Positions 1 through 10,568 of a stretch of 64,000 bases of DNA are shown here, piece after piece. Position numbers and translations under genes: made by a program. The stretch's first letter is position 1, and each line of letters begins with the position of its first letter. Source of the stretch: Arthrobacter sp. PvP023 (GTDB lineage: Bacteria > Actinomycetota > Actinomycetes > Actinomycetales > Micrococcaceae). The DNA lies in the NCBI RefSeq assembly GCF_017832975.1, contig NZ_JAFIBI010000001.1, forward strand, positions 806,001 through 870,000, read 5' to 3'. The notes beneath the pieces were generated by a model. That model ran no database searches. It was not told the DNA's origin and was given only the letters and a program-made list of their open reading frames with translations.

Positions 1-1600
<1,600 letters not shown>

Positions 1601-1609
1601 GGTCTACTC

Positions 1610-3526
1610 CTAATTTTTTGCGGGGGCTTGGGTGTCAGCGGGGGAAGCCGCGCAGCGGCCGTCGTCCGGACAGCGCTGATCACATTGATGCTTGGTAACG
1701 AGATCGAACTGGACGCCGCCGTGCTGGTCCACGCCGCTGCGAATGGCGCGCTCCACTACGGAGTCCGCCAGTCGGCGCCGGAGGGACAGCGGATCCCGGC
1801 GCAGGTCCTTGACCAGGGCGAAGCACAGCAGCAGCATGACCAGCACAAACGGCAGGGCCGCCACGATGGTGATCCGCTGCAGGCCGGAGAGCGCCTCCGA
1901 GGGTTCATCACCGCCGGCCAGCATCATGACGGCGGCTACTGCGCCGGTGAGCAGGCCCCAGAAGATGACCAGGCCGCGCTTCGGGTCGGAGGACCCGTTG
2001 GAGCTCAGGGATGCCATGATGATCGATGCGGAATCGGCGCCGGTGATGAAGAAGATGGCCACCAGGACCATGGCGAGAACCACTACTGCTGCGGTGAGCC
2101 AGGCAGGCATGGACATGTTCCGGACGAGGTCGAACAGGGCGCCGTCAAAGTCGATGGACGGTGACCCGCTGGCCATGGACACGAGGCCGGCCGTGCCCGC
2201 CTTGTCCGCGTCCTCCTGGATCTTGAAGGCCGTTCCGCCGAAGATGCCAAACCAGATGACGCTGACGATGCTGGGGACCAGCAGGACGCCGGTGACGAAC
2301 TGCCGGATGGTGCGGCCGCGGCTGATGCGGGCGATGAACATGCCCACAAACGGCGTCCAGGACACCCACCAGGCCCAGTAGAAGATAGTCCAGCCGGACA
2401 TCCAGGTGCGCAGGGCCTCGTCACCGACGGCCTCGGTGCGGGAGGACATTTCGGCCAGGTCCCTGGCGTAGTCGCCCACCGCGGCCGGGATGAGGTTGAG
2501 GATGAACAGCGTTGGCCCCGCGATGAAGACGATGAGCGCCAGGACAACGGCCAGGACCATGTTGATATTGGACAGCCACTGGATGCCGCGGCTGATGCCG
2601 GACACCGCCGAGGCCACGAAACACGCAGTCAGGACGGCAACGATGGCCACCAGGACGGGGGTGCCGATCTCGCCGATCCAGCCGTTCGAGGTCAGGCCGC
2701 TGCCGATCTGGAGCGCGCCGAGGCCCAGGGAAGCGGCCGTGCCGAAGAGCGTGGCGAAGATCGCCAGGATGTTGATGAACTTGCCCACCGGCCCTTCTAC
2801 CGTCCTGATGCCGAACAGCGACGTGAACGCTGCCGAGATCAGCTGGCGGCGGCCCAGGCGGTAGGTGCCGTAGGCCATGGCAATGCCGACGACGGCGTAC
2901 ATTGCCCAGGGGTGCAGGGTCCAGTGGAAGATGGAGGTTGCCATGGCCGTCTGGATGGCTGCCGGTGTCCGTCCGTCCACCGTTCCCGGCGGCGGAGAGA
3001 TGTAGTGGTACAACGGCTCGGCCACACCGTAGAACATCAGGCCGATGCCCATGCCGGCCGCAAACATCATGGCAATCCATGACACGGTCCGGAACTCGGG
3101 CTTCTCGCCGTCCTTGCCGAGGGGAATGTTGCCCCACTTGCCCAGGGCCAGCCAGAGCACAAAAACAACGAACAGCGAGGCCAGGACCATAAAGAGCCAG
3201 CCGGTGTACTCCATTACCCAGTCGAGGGCGGCTGTTGACGTGGCTGCCAGGCTGTCCCGGCCCAGGAAGCCCCACGCCACGAAGGCCAGGGCCAGGACCC
3301 CGGTGATGCCGAAGGTGGCCTTGTCGAGGGTGAGTTTGCGGTTCCGCCGCTCTGCCACAGCCTGCTCGGCTTTGGTCTGGCGGAGTTCCTGCATGATCTG
3401 CTCGGTGTCCCCGGCATCGTGTGAATCGTGGGAGGAAGGAGAGTTCTCGGGTGCAGGAACGAGCTTGGGCTCCTCCAGCTCGAGGCGGGGTTGGGCATCC
3501 GTGCGGATGTCGCTGTTCAAAGCCAT
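1610..3526 (-). CDS. BCCT-family betaine/choline/carnitine transporter
   Basis: The 638-residue membrane protein has about twelve hydrophobic segments between residues 70 and 570. It has the BCCT signatures: a glycine stretch GMGIG at 158-162, typical of the sodium-coupled members, and a tryptophan-rich segment at 384-392 ending WTP. Long hydrophilic N- and C-terminal tails of about 65 residues flank the core. AAAGGAC precedes the ATG by seven bases. It heads the BCCT-purU-FAD dehydrogenase run and would import the quaternary amine used by the demethylase upstream. Glycine betaine is the likeliest substrate by context; choline, carnitine and ectoine cannot be excluded from sequence. Confidence 0.9.
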   Translation of the reverse strand: MALNSDIRTDAQPRLELEEPKLVPAPENSPSSHDSHDAGDTEQIMQELRQTKAEQAVAERRNRKLTLDKATFGITGVLALAFVAWGFLGRDSLAATSTAALDWVMEYTGWLFMVLASLFVVFVLWLALGKWGNIPLGKDGEKPEFRTVSWIAMMFAAGMGIGLMFYGVAEPLYHYISPPPGTVDGRTPAAIQTAMATSIFHWTLHPWAMYAVVGIAMAYGTYRLGRRQLISAAFTSLFGIRTVEGPVGKFINILAIFATLFGTAASLGLGALQIGSGLTSNGWIGEIGTPVLVAIVAVLTACFVASAVSGISRGIQWLSNINMVLAVVLALIVFIAGPTLFILNLIPAAVGDYARDLAEMSSRTEAVGDEALRTWMSGWTIFYWAWWVSWTPFVGMFIARISRGRTIRQFVTGVLLVPSIVSVIWFGIFGGTAFKIQEDADKAGTAGLVSMASGSPSIDFDGALFDLVRNMSMPAWLTAAVVVLAMVLVAIFFITGADSASIIMASLSSNGSSDPKRGLVIFWGLLTGAVAAVMMLAGGDEPSEALSGLQRITIVAALPFVLVMLLLCFALVKDLRRDPLSLRRRLADSVVERAIRSGVDQHGGVQFDLVTKHQCDQRCPDDGRCAASPADTQAPAKN

Positions 3527-3785
3527 GTCAAGTCCTTTGGTTTGAATTCATGGGCTGAAGCTGTACTCCGGCGTCCCCAAACCGGGCGGAAGATCGGGGC
3601 CTTCCTGGCATTCATTGTTCAAGGTCAGCTTTGCTTCCATCGCGGCAGTTGTTCCGTAAGGATCAACACGTCTCGCCATAAGCAACAGAGTGACCCGTAT
3701 CACAGTCGCGTGTCAAGGTTTTCTGAAGTCTTAAGCCCTATTTCAGGGAATCCGGCCGGGCCTTGACAGTGGAACGGGACAGGGG
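3527..3785 (-). promoter_or_regulatory. Candidate promoter and Crp/GlxR-type box ahead of the BCCT gene
   Basis: The gap between the reductase gene and the BCCT gene holds a perfect minus-strand -35 hexamer TTGACA (3716-3711). Overlapping the expected -10 position is GTGA-N6-TCAC (3690-3703), which fits the general pattern bound by Crp/GlxR-type regulators in actinobacteria. The -10 hexamer itself is poor. I see no clear hairpin terminator after the reductase gene, so read-through from upstream is also possible. Confidence 0.35.
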
Positions 3786-5201
3786 CTAGGCATCGATAAC
3801 CAGGTCCGTCTGCGCCGTGGAGCAGCAGGGCAGGAACTTGCCCGCAGAGATTTCCCGCGCCCGGATCCCTCCCTGGTGGTTCATCTCGATCTCCCCTGAA
3901 AGCTTGACGACCTTGCAGGAGCCGCACATGCCTTCCTTGCAGTTCGCGCCAATCCTGACGCCCGCACGCTGGGCCACCTCGAGGATGCGCTCGGTGGGAT
4001 CGATCCGGACATTGATGCCGGTCCGCATGAAGGACATGGTGAGGCTGCCTGTCCCCACCGTGCCGAAGCTCGAGGCGTCGGGGGAACCGGCTTCCGGCAC
4101 CAGGCCCGGGCTGTCGACGGCGGGGTCGGAGCCGGGTGCCTCCGGGTCGCTGATTTCCAGCGGCAGCCCCGAGGCCTGCAGAGTCCCGTCGGCGTCGTAG
4201 CCAGGCTCATAGAGCCCGAACGCGGCGGGCTGGCTTTCAAAGTAGTCCTCGGCGGATTCGGCGATCTCCTCGGCGATCTCCTCCGCGACGTCGGCTGCAA
4301 GTGCCACTTCCGCCTGGTATTCAAGGAGCGTCTGGCGGTCTCCCGAGAAGAACTCCATGTATATGGAAGTGTCATCGACGCCGACCTTCTGGAGGAGCTC
4401 GGTGGCGGTGTTCAGGTAACCCTCGGGACCGCATGCGTACACCTGGCGGCCGTTGGCATCGGGGGCCACCTCCTCGAGCATGGCCGCCGTCAGCCTTCCG
4501 CTGAGCCCTTCCCACCCCTCCGGTACGCTGCGGTCGCCCAGGGAGTAGTGGACCTTGATGCGCGAGTCCACAGAAGCGATATAGGCCAGTTCCCGGTGGA
4601 AGGCAAAGCCTCCAGCATCCGAACCGTGGTAGAGCACCACAACATCGGCGTGTCCGGGCAGGGAGTGGATGGTCCGCACCATGGACATGATGGGAGTGAT
4701 GCCTGCGCCGGCAGCAAGCAGGAGATACCGGGCCCGTCGGTCGGCATCGGGCAGGTGGAATGCTCCCACCGGTCCCAGCATCTCAAGAACGGTGCCGGGT
4801 TTGACGTTCTCGTGCACCCAGGGTGAGGCCAATCCCGTGGGGTCGCACTTGACGGTAATGCTGAAAGTCCACGGCTCGGTGGGCGAACTGGACAGCGAGT
4901 AGCTGCGGTCCACCGGTTCCTGGTCCTCGCCATTCACGGGAAATGCGACGTTCACGTACTGGCCGGCACGGAACGCCAGGGGGGCACCGTCGCATCGGCG
5001 GAACACGAAGGTCATCATGGCCCCGGCCTCGGGAACGGTCTCGACGCATTCGGCCTTGAACTCCTGCGGATGCCATGGGCCCAACGCCCGGGCTGCCCGT
5101 GCGGGTGTCTCGGGGCTTCCCATCACCCTGTTCCACGGCATCTCAAGACCGCGAATACGCTGTGGTTCCTGGATTGCCGTTTCAGTGAGGAGTTCAATCA
5201 T
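3786..5201 (-). CDS. Ferredoxin-type reductase component of a Rieske demethylase (GbcB-like)
   Basis: The start is set by an ATGA overlap with the upstream oxygenase gene (ATG 5201-5199, TGA 5200-5198), giving 471 residues. A ferredoxin-reductase FAD domain and an NAD domain fill about residues 20-280, and a plant-type 2Fe-2S ferredoxin domain fills the last 90, with cysteines in C-x4-C-x2-C plus a distal C. It should pass electrons from NAD(P)H to the Rieske oxygenase. Oddly, an acidic, Glu/Ala- and then Pro/Ser/Asp-rich stretch of about 90 residues separates the NAD and ferredoxin domains, so the protein is longer than usual for this reductase type. Confidence 0.88.
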   Translation of the reverse strand: MIELLTETAIQEPQRIRGLEMPWNRVMGSPETPARAARALGPWHPQEFKAECVETVPEAGAMMTFVFRRCDGAPLAFRAGQYVNVAFPVNGEDQEPVDRSYSLSSSPTEPWTFSITVKCDPTGLASPWVHENVKPGTVLEMLGPVGAFHLPDADRRARYLLLAAGAGITPIMSMVRTIHSLPGHADVVVLYHGSDAGGFAFHRELAYIASVDSRIKVHYSLGDRSVPEGWEGLSGRLTAAMLEEVAPDANGRQVYACGPEGYLNTATELLQKVGVDDTSIYMEFFSGDRQTLLEYQAEVALAADVAEEIAEEIAESAEDYFESQPAAFGLYEPGYDADGTLQASGLPLEISDPEAPGSDPAVDSPGLVPEAGSPDASSFGTVGTGSLTMSFMRTGINVRIDPTERILEVAQRAGVRIGANCKEGMCGSCKVVKLSGEIEMNHQGGIRAREISAGKFLPCCSTAQTDLVIDA

Positions 5202-6502
5202 GCCAAGTGCTCCTGCACGCGCTGCACGTACCAGTTGATGAATGCCTCGACCTGGTATTCGCTCTTCATGTACGGACCGGGCTCGTAGGCGGGACTGCCG
5301 GCACCCTGCTGGCACAGCTCCACGAACGCCTTGTCCTGCAGGTTTGTCTGCTTCCAGGTGTAGGTGAGCTTGTCCAGGTCGTAGTCGACGCCTTCCACGG
5401 CGTCGTCAGCCACAAGCCAAGTGGTGCGTACCAGGCTCTGGTGTTCGTTGATGGGGAAGACACCGAACGTGATGACATGGTCGCCGAGGAAATGGAACCA
5501 GCTGTTGGGCTGCAGGTGCATCGAGCAGCGGCCAAGGCGGAAGTCGCGCAAGTCACCGAGGAGCTTCTTTGAAAGCCTCCGACCGTCGGCAGAGAACGAT
5601 TCACCCTCTCCATCGAGTGATTCCCGCGAGATACGGATTCCCGCGATACGCGTGTCAAGCTGCTCGACCACCTCGTAGGGAAGGCCGTAGCGGCGGCAAC
5701 GCTCCTCGAGGGAGGACTGAGCCTCCTTGTTCCGGTTCCACACTTCCTCAAGATGGGGCGGGATCAGGCCCTCCGTCAGGCCCCAGGTGGGGAAGAGGGA
5801 GCAGGCGAGCTCAGGGTGGCCGTCGCAGTGGTAGCACTCACGGTTGTTCTCCATGACGAGCTTCCAGTTGCCCTCTTCGATGATGTTCTGCTGGTAGGCG
5901 ATTTTTGTCTTCGAGAGATCGTGGGGCGCCAGGTAGGGCTCAAAGATCTTTGCGGTTTCGTCGAAGTCCGTCGGCGCATCATCGGCAATGCAGACGAAGA
6001 TGAGTCCGGCGACTTCGCGGCCGTGGGCGCGCTTGAGGCCGAAGCAGCTCTTGTCGAACTTCGTTTCCCCCGGCGCGGAGGCATGGATCAAATTACCTTC
6101 CGGGGAGTAGGTCCAGGAGTGGTAGCCGCAGACCAGGTTTCCGGTTGACCCGGCAGCTTCGGTGAGAACGCGGGCGCCGCGGTGGCGGCATACGTTGTGC
6201 AGGACGTTCACGGCGCCGTCGTCGTTGCGCAGCACAATCAGGGAGTAGGGCCCGTAGTCGACGGTGACGTAGTCGCCCGGCTCCGGCAGTTCGGCGGTGC
6301 TCGCGGCAAAGATCCAGTGCTGGCCGAAAATGGCCTCCATGTCGATGTTGAAGATCGAGCGATCGGTGTAGAAGGGGGCATCGAGGGAGTAGCCGGTGCG
6401 CCGGAACTCAAACAACGCGGTAATTTCTGCCAGCTGCTCGGCCGGCAAGGATGCAGCGAGTTTTCCGCGTGAATTGAGGGGGACGTTCACTGAAGCAGTC
6501 AT
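5198..6502 (-). CDS. Rieske 2Fe-2S oxygenase, glycine-betaine/quaternary-amine demethylase large subunit (GbcA-like)
   Basis: The ATG at 6502 is preferred because GGGAGG lies six bases upstream; an in-frame ATG at 6523 would add seven residues. The 434-residue protein has the Rieske ligands C105, H107, C125 and H128. The mononuclear iron region follows, with E218, E222, H225 and H229 in ENNRECYHC...HPEL. That pattern, with glutamate before the Tyr-His, marks the quaternary-amine monooxygenases (glycine betaine, carnitine, stachydrine) rather than aromatic dioxygenases. It would convert glycine betaine to dimethylglycine plus formaldehyde, using the adjacent reductase. The LysR gene at 6659 diverges from it and is the likely regulator. 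Confidence 0.85.
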   Translation of the reverse strand: MTASVNVPLNSRGKLAASLPAEQLAEITALFEFRRTGYSLDAPFYTDRSIFNIDMEAIFGQHWIFAASTAELPEPGDYVTVDYGPYSLIVLRNDDGAVNVLHNVCRHRGARVLTEAAGSTGNLVCGYHSWTYSPEGNLIHASAPGETKFDKSCFGLKRAHGREVAGLIFVCIADDAPTDFDETAKIFEPYLAPHDLSKTKIAYQQNIIEEGNWKLVMENNRECYHCDGHPELACSLFPTWGLTEGLIPPHLEEVWNRNKEAQSSLEERCRRYGLPYEVVEQLDTRIAGIRISRESLDGEGESFSADGRRLSKKLLGDLRDFRLGRCSMHLQPNSWFHFLGDHVITFGVFPINEHQSLVRTTWLVADDAVEGVDYDLDKLTYTWKQTNLQDKAFVELCQQGAGSPAYEPGPYMKSEYQVEAFINWYVQRVQEHLA

Positions 6503-6658
6503 GGGTTTCCTCCCGGGAGGCATGGGTAGTGGGTGTTGCGGCGGCCATGCGTGGGCGGGTGCTAACGGCCGGTCGAAGTACTTGTAATGATGAGATTAGG
6601 GTCACGGGAGCTGCAACAAAAGCGCGTGATTTTGAAGATAACCATGCAGAATAGATGC

Positions 6659-7591
6659 ATGATCGATCCACGGCTCATAACACTTCGGGTGTTTGCCCGG
6701 TGCGGCACTATTGGCGCAACCGCGGAGCTCACGGGTTATTCTCCCTCCGCTGTCTCCGCGCAATTGCGGGAGCTCCAGCGCGTGCTTGGAATGCAGCTGC
6801 TGACGAAGGACGGCCGGGGTGTGCGTCTTACCGCCACGGGACGCTTTCTGGTGGCGGGCTCGGATCCCCTCATTGCCCAATGGGAGAACCTGCGCGCCGC
6901 AGCCATGGAGGCTGGCGACCAGGTGCAGTCCCACTTTGGCCTCGGCGGATTCTCCTCAGCAGCCGCCCAGTTGCTGGCGCCGCTGGCCGCCACCCTGCGC
7001 TCAACACGCCCCCTGCTGGAGGTGCAGGTTCTTGAGGCTGAACCGGCACGCTGCTTCGACTTGTTGATTGCGGAACGAATCGACCTTGCAGTTATCGTCG
7101 CCATGCAGTCCGACAGTTATGGTGAGGACGATCCGCGCTTCGAGCAGAGAGTTCTGCTCGACGATCCACTGGACGTGATCATTCCCGGTGACCATCCGCT
7201 GGCATCACGCCAAACAGCGACGCTTGAAGAGCTGGCATCGGAACCCTGGATTACGGAGGCCGCCGGTTCCACGTACCATTCCCTCTTCACCGCGGCGTTC
7301 ACGGCAGTCGGGGTGACGCCGCGGATTGCCCATGAAGCCGTTGAATGGGAAACCCACATCGCGTTCGTGGGAGCGGGGCTGGGCGTCGGCCTGCTGCCCC
7401 GGCTGGCGCCTTTGCATGGTGCCGAAAACGTGGTTCGGTTACGCATCACCGGTCAGACGAAACCCACGCGCCGCATCGTTGCAGCGGTGCGCAGGGGCAG
7501 CATCGCCTCACCCCTGATCCAGGAGTCGCTCGGCATCCTGCAGTTCAACGCCAACCGGATTCTCACCGACCGGCTCAACGAGGACCTCTGA
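6659..7591 (+). CDS. LysR-family transcriptional regulator
   Basis: The 310-residue protein has an N-terminal winged helix-turn-helix (about residues 3-60; the recognition helix includes YSPSAVSAQLREL) and a periplasmic-binding-like effector domain (about 88-290). The start at 6659 puts the helix-turn-helix at the usual distance from the N-terminus. ATG 6644, with GAAGA before it, is an alternative that adds five residues. The gene diverges from the Rieske demethylase gene across 156 bases, the classic layout for a LysR activator of the neighbouring catabolic genes. The effector is unknown. I see no convincing T-N11-A box in the gap. Confidence 0.88.
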   Translation: MIDPRLITLRVFARCGTIGATAELTGYSPSAVSAQLRELQRVLGMQLLTKDGRGVRLTATGRFLVAGSDPLIAQWENLRAAAMEAGDQVQSHFGLGGFSSAAAQLLAPLAATLRSTRPLLEVQVLEAEPARCFDLLIAERIDLAVIVAMQSDSYGEDDPRFEQRVLLDDPLDVIIPGDHPLASRQTATLEELASEPWITEAAGSTYHSLFTAAFTAVGVTPRIAHEAVEWETHIAFVGAGLGVGLLPRLAPLHGAENVVRLRITGQTKPTRRIVAAVRRGSIASPLIQESLGILQFNANRILTDRLNEDL

Positions 7592-7626
7592 ACGCTGCCG
7601 GCGTGGGGCGTCCTGGACCTGATGCC

Positions 7627-8436
7627 TTAGCGGCGGGTGTAGCCCATCTTTGCGCTGATCTGCAGTCCCGCCTGTTTCAGCGCCTCGAGGAGGCCCGGCG
7701 CTTGTTCCGGGTCGAAACGGAAGGCCGGCCCGGAAATGCTGACCGCGCCGATCACCGCGCCCAGGTGGTTGTACACCGGCACGGACATTGAGTTGAGGCC
7801 GATTTCGAACTCTTCGCGGACCACGCCGTAGCCTTCGCGGGCTACGTCGATCAGCTGGTTCTCCAGCTTGGCCCGGTTGGTGATGGTCCGCGGCGTACGG
7901 GCCGGAAGCCCGGTGTCCTTCAGGATGCGGTCCCGGTCGTCCGCGGATAGCGCCGCCAGGAGGACTTTGCCGCTCGAGGTCGCATGGAGCGGTGTCAGGC
8001 TGCCCACCCAGTCATAGGTGGCCAGTGTGGACGGACCCATGGCCTGGTCCACGTTGACGGCGTAGTTGGAGCGCAGGACGGCCAGGTTCACCGTTTCCTT
8101 GAATTCCTCGGCCAGCCCTTCCAGCACAGGCCGGGCTTCACGGACCAGGCTGAGCCGTCCGGGGATGGAGCTCGCCAGCCTTAGGATGCCGAACCCCAGC
8201 TGGTACTTTCCGCGCTCGCTGTTCTGGTGGACCATTTCACGGCTCACCAGCGAGCCCAGCAGCCGGGAGACGGTGGACTTGTGGATGCCCATCTCTTCGG
8301 CGATTTCACTCACGCCCGCATGGCCGTCCCGCGCCAGGATCTCCAGGACTGCCATTGCCCGGTCCACTGACTGGACGCCGCCGTGCTGGCCCGATTCCGC
8401 GTCGACGTCGGATTCGGGGTCGTTCTTCGAAGCCAT
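7627..8436 (-). CDS. IclR-family transcriptional regulator
   Basis: The ATG at 8436 gives 269 residues; a TTG at 8451 could extend it by five. A winged helix-turn-helix covers about residues 20-80 (GVSEIAEEMGIHKSTVSRLLGSL) and the IclR effector domain covers about 95-265. The gene converges on the LysR gene. Because it sits among amine and one-carbon genes, it may control them. IclR proteins also govern glyoxylate/allantoin operons, and two IclR-like boxes lie ahead of hyi at about 34.9 kb. The sequence does not show which target it uses. Confidence 0.88.
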   Translation of the reverse strand: MASKNDPESDVDAESGQHGGVQSVDRAMAVLEILARDGHAGVSEIAEEMGIHKSTVSRLLGSLVSREMVHQNSERGKYQLGFGILRLASSIPGRLSLVREARPVLEGLAEEFKETVNLAVLRSNYAVNVDQAMGPSTLATYDWVGSLTPLHATSSGKVLLAALSADDRDRILKDTGLPARTPRTITNRAKLENQLIDVAREGYGVVREEFEIGLNSMSVPVYNHLGAVIGAVSISGPAFRFDPEQAPGLLEALKQAGLQISAKMGYTRR

Positions 8437-8574
8437 GATCCATACCCTCAAGTAGTTTCTGCGGCTCGCTTACCCGCCACAAGGCCGCTTAGAGCGACCT
8501 CTCGGTTAGTTCCACATTTTCGATCCTATGCCGAGACCGGCGCGTCAGGCGGCATTGCGTTAAGCGCGGGGACG

Positions 8575-9147
8575 TCACTGCAGGTCCAGGCGCATCAGCA
8601 CCCGGGGAAAGCCGTTAAGCACGGAGTCAGTGGGGGCAGCCATGGTGAACCCGGCCTGCTCGAAGAGGCTCCGCGTGCCAACGTAGGCCATGGTGAGGTC
8701 CACGTGTCTGCCCTGGTTGTCCACCGGATAGCCCTCAATGGCAGGGGCCCCATGGCTGCGGGCGAATTCGACGGCGCCCTTGAGCAGATGGTGGGAGATC
8801 CCTTTGCCGCGGTGCCCGGGCCTCACCCGGATGCACCACACCGACCACACGTCGAGGTCGTCGAGGTGCGGGATCTTGCGGTTGCGGGCAAAGCTGGTGT
8901 CGGCGCGCGGATGGACGGCCGCCCAGCCCACCACTTCGTCGCCGTCGTACGCGAGAACCCCGGGCGGCGGGTCCTGCCGGAGCAACTCCTTGACGACTTC
9001 CCCGCGCTCCGGGCCATGCAGTGCAATGTTCTGTCTGGAGGGAATGCGGTAGCTCAGGCACCAGCACACGGTCGCATCGGGCCGTTTGGGGCCCACCATC
9101 GTTTTCATGTCCTCGAACAGGACTGCCGGACGGATTTCGATCGCCAT
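8575..9147 (-). CDS. GNAT-family N-acetyltransferase
   Basis: The protein has 190 residues. The acetyl-CoA-binding motif A is visible as VRPGHRGKGISHHLL (about residues 106-120), followed by a C-terminal segment SLFEQAGF typical of the fold. The gene begins two bases after the stop of the kinase-like/LuxR gene, so the two are almost certainly co-transcribed. No substrate can be named. The coupling hints at a shared physiological role with the regulator rather than with amine breakdown. Confidence 0.8.
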   Translation of the reverse strand: MAIEIRPAVLFEDMKTMVGPKRPDATVCWCLSYRIPSRQNIALHGPERGEVVKELLRQDPPPGVLAYDGDEVVGWAAVHPRADTSFARNRKIPHLDDLDVWSVWCIRVRPGHRGKGISHHLLKGAVEFARSHGAPAIEGYPVDNQGRHVDLTMAYVGTRSLFEQAGFTMAAPTDSVLNGFPRVLMRLDLQ

Positions 9148-9149
9148 GC

Positions 9150-10433
9150 CTACCGCACACCGTTGCTGTGGGCCATGGCGATCGCTTCGGTGCGGGAGGT
9201 GGCGCCCACTTTCCGGTAGATGTTGCGGAGATGGAACTTCACTGTGTTCTCGCTGATGTGCAGTTTCGCGGCGATGGCCCGGTTCCGCTGTCCGGCGGAG
9301 AGCAGTTGGAGCACCTCAAGTTCGCGGTCCCCGAGCTTCCCGTCGGAAACGTCGGCCAGCGGTCGGGCCGGCGGATCGAGGGGGAGCGAGATGGCGACGT
9401 CGGCACCCCAGCCGGGCATCACGTCCACGGACATGCTGCCGTCGAGGGCTTCCACGCGCTGGGCGAGGCGGGACATTGAGGGTGAGGCGCCGGAGCGCTC
9501 GCCGGGTCCGTCGTCGCGGACGTTGACCAGGAGGTTCTCGCCGTCGCAATCCCACTGCGTACGGATCCGCCGCACTCCCGCCTGGTCCACCATGGCAAGG
9601 ACCAGCCCGCGGACGATCGCGCGGGCCGCGTGCGCCACTTCGCCGGGCAGGGCGCGGCCGTTGACGGGCGGCTCGATGAACTGGACGTCGATGCCGCTGA
9701 AGTTCATGAGCGGCTTCAGGTCCTCGCGCAGCCGCTGGAATGCGGTGGCGACGGGTTCCTCCACGAGGTCGGTGGTTCGGTCGCTGAGCGTGCGGAGTCC
9801 CACGAGCGCCTTGGCGGCGACGTCGGTGGCGGACCTTCGCGCGGCAGCGTCGCTCAGTGCGGGCGACCGCAGCGCGGCGAGCAGGGTTTCGAGGGTGGTG
9901 GAGTGGTGATCCACCAGTTCCGCCGTTACCCTCACCCGCTCGGCCGAGGCCGCGCGGGATTCGATGAGGTACGACGGCGGCGCGTCCGCCACCTTTTCCC
10001 TGATCCGCTCCGCTGCCAGCGTCCACAGGTAGCGGAGCATGCGGTCCGCTGCGTCGTGCCCGGCGGGGTCCGGAAGCGGCTGCGGATCGGTGAGGACCAG
10101 CAGGGCGTTGCTGGGTGAAGACAAAGCGAGGACCGGGCGCTCTTCCCCGCCGAGCACGGCGTCACCCTGCCACGTATCGCCTGTGCCTGACTCGCTTGCG
10201 CCGGAGAGCGACGCCCGGATGAGGTCCAGTTCGGCGATGGAGACCCGGCTGATGATCGACTCGTCCCCGGCCTTCTTCTGCGGCCGGCCCGTGCAGTCCT
10301 CGGTGAAGATGACCAGCGCGCTGCTTCCCAGATAGGGGCGGGTGGCCTCCCGCAGCCGCTGCGCAATGGTGGCCAGCGGAGCAGTGGACAGGGCGGCAAC
10401 AGCTTCGAGCAGGACTGTATCGGGAGCTTCCAC
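9150..10433 (-). CDS. Fused histidine-kinase-like ATPase / LuxR DNA-binding regulator
   Basis: The 427-residue protein joins an N-terminal putative sensor region (about 1-160), a HisKA_3-like helix pair (about 163-235), a HATPase_c-like domain (about 262-352) and a C-terminal LuxR helix-turn-helix (about 365-427) in one chain, with no receiver domain. Key kinase residues are altered. The H-box reads ELVDHH, with V174 where the phospho-acceptor histidine normally sits, and the N-box has G276 and A280 in place of the usual Glu and Asn. The G1 box DDGPG (307-311) is kept. It may therefore act as a ligand-sensing, DNA-binding pseudokinase. It diverges from hxlBA, its likely target. Confidence 0.82.
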   Translation of the reverse strand: MEAPDTVLLEAVAALSTAPLATIAQRLREATRPYLGSSALVIFTEDCTGRPQKKAGDESIISRVSIAELDLIRASLSGASESGTGDTWQGDAVLGGEERPVLALSSPSNALLVLTDPQPLPDPAGHDAADRMLRYLWTLAAERIREKVADAPPSYLIESRAASAERVRVTAELVDHHSTTLETLLAALRSPALSDAAARRSATDVAAKALVGLRTLSDRTTDLVEEPVATAFQRLREDLKPLMNFSGIDVQFIEPPVNGRALPGEVAHAARAIVRGLVLAMVDQAGVRRIRTQWDCDGENLLVNVRDDGPGERSGASPSMSRLAQRVEALDGSMSVDVMPGWGADVAISLPLDPPARPLADVSDGKLGDRELEVLQLLSAGQRNRAIAAKLHISENTVKFHLRNIYRKVGATSRTEAIAMAHSNGVR

Positions 10434-10568
10434 CTGCCCAGTGTACGGCGCCGCGGGTATTTACCTATCCCTTTGGGTAGTAAAGACCGTTCAATCATGG
10501 CGTTGGAACCACCTATTGGACGGGTGAGGATGAACAGGTAGCAACTTTCGTGAAGGAGGAACCAGCCG
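10434..10568. promoter_or_regulatory. Divergent promoter region between the LuxR-type regulator and hxlBA
   Basis: The 135-base gap must hold both promoters. It contains an imperfect dyad with the ends TACC (10462-10465) and GGTA (10476-10479), ten bases apart, flanked by TTTAC and GTAAA-like ends. This is a candidate LuxR/NarL-type operator. A strong GGAGG (10556-10560) precedes hxlB. No clear -35/-10 pair stands out. Confidence 0.3.
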
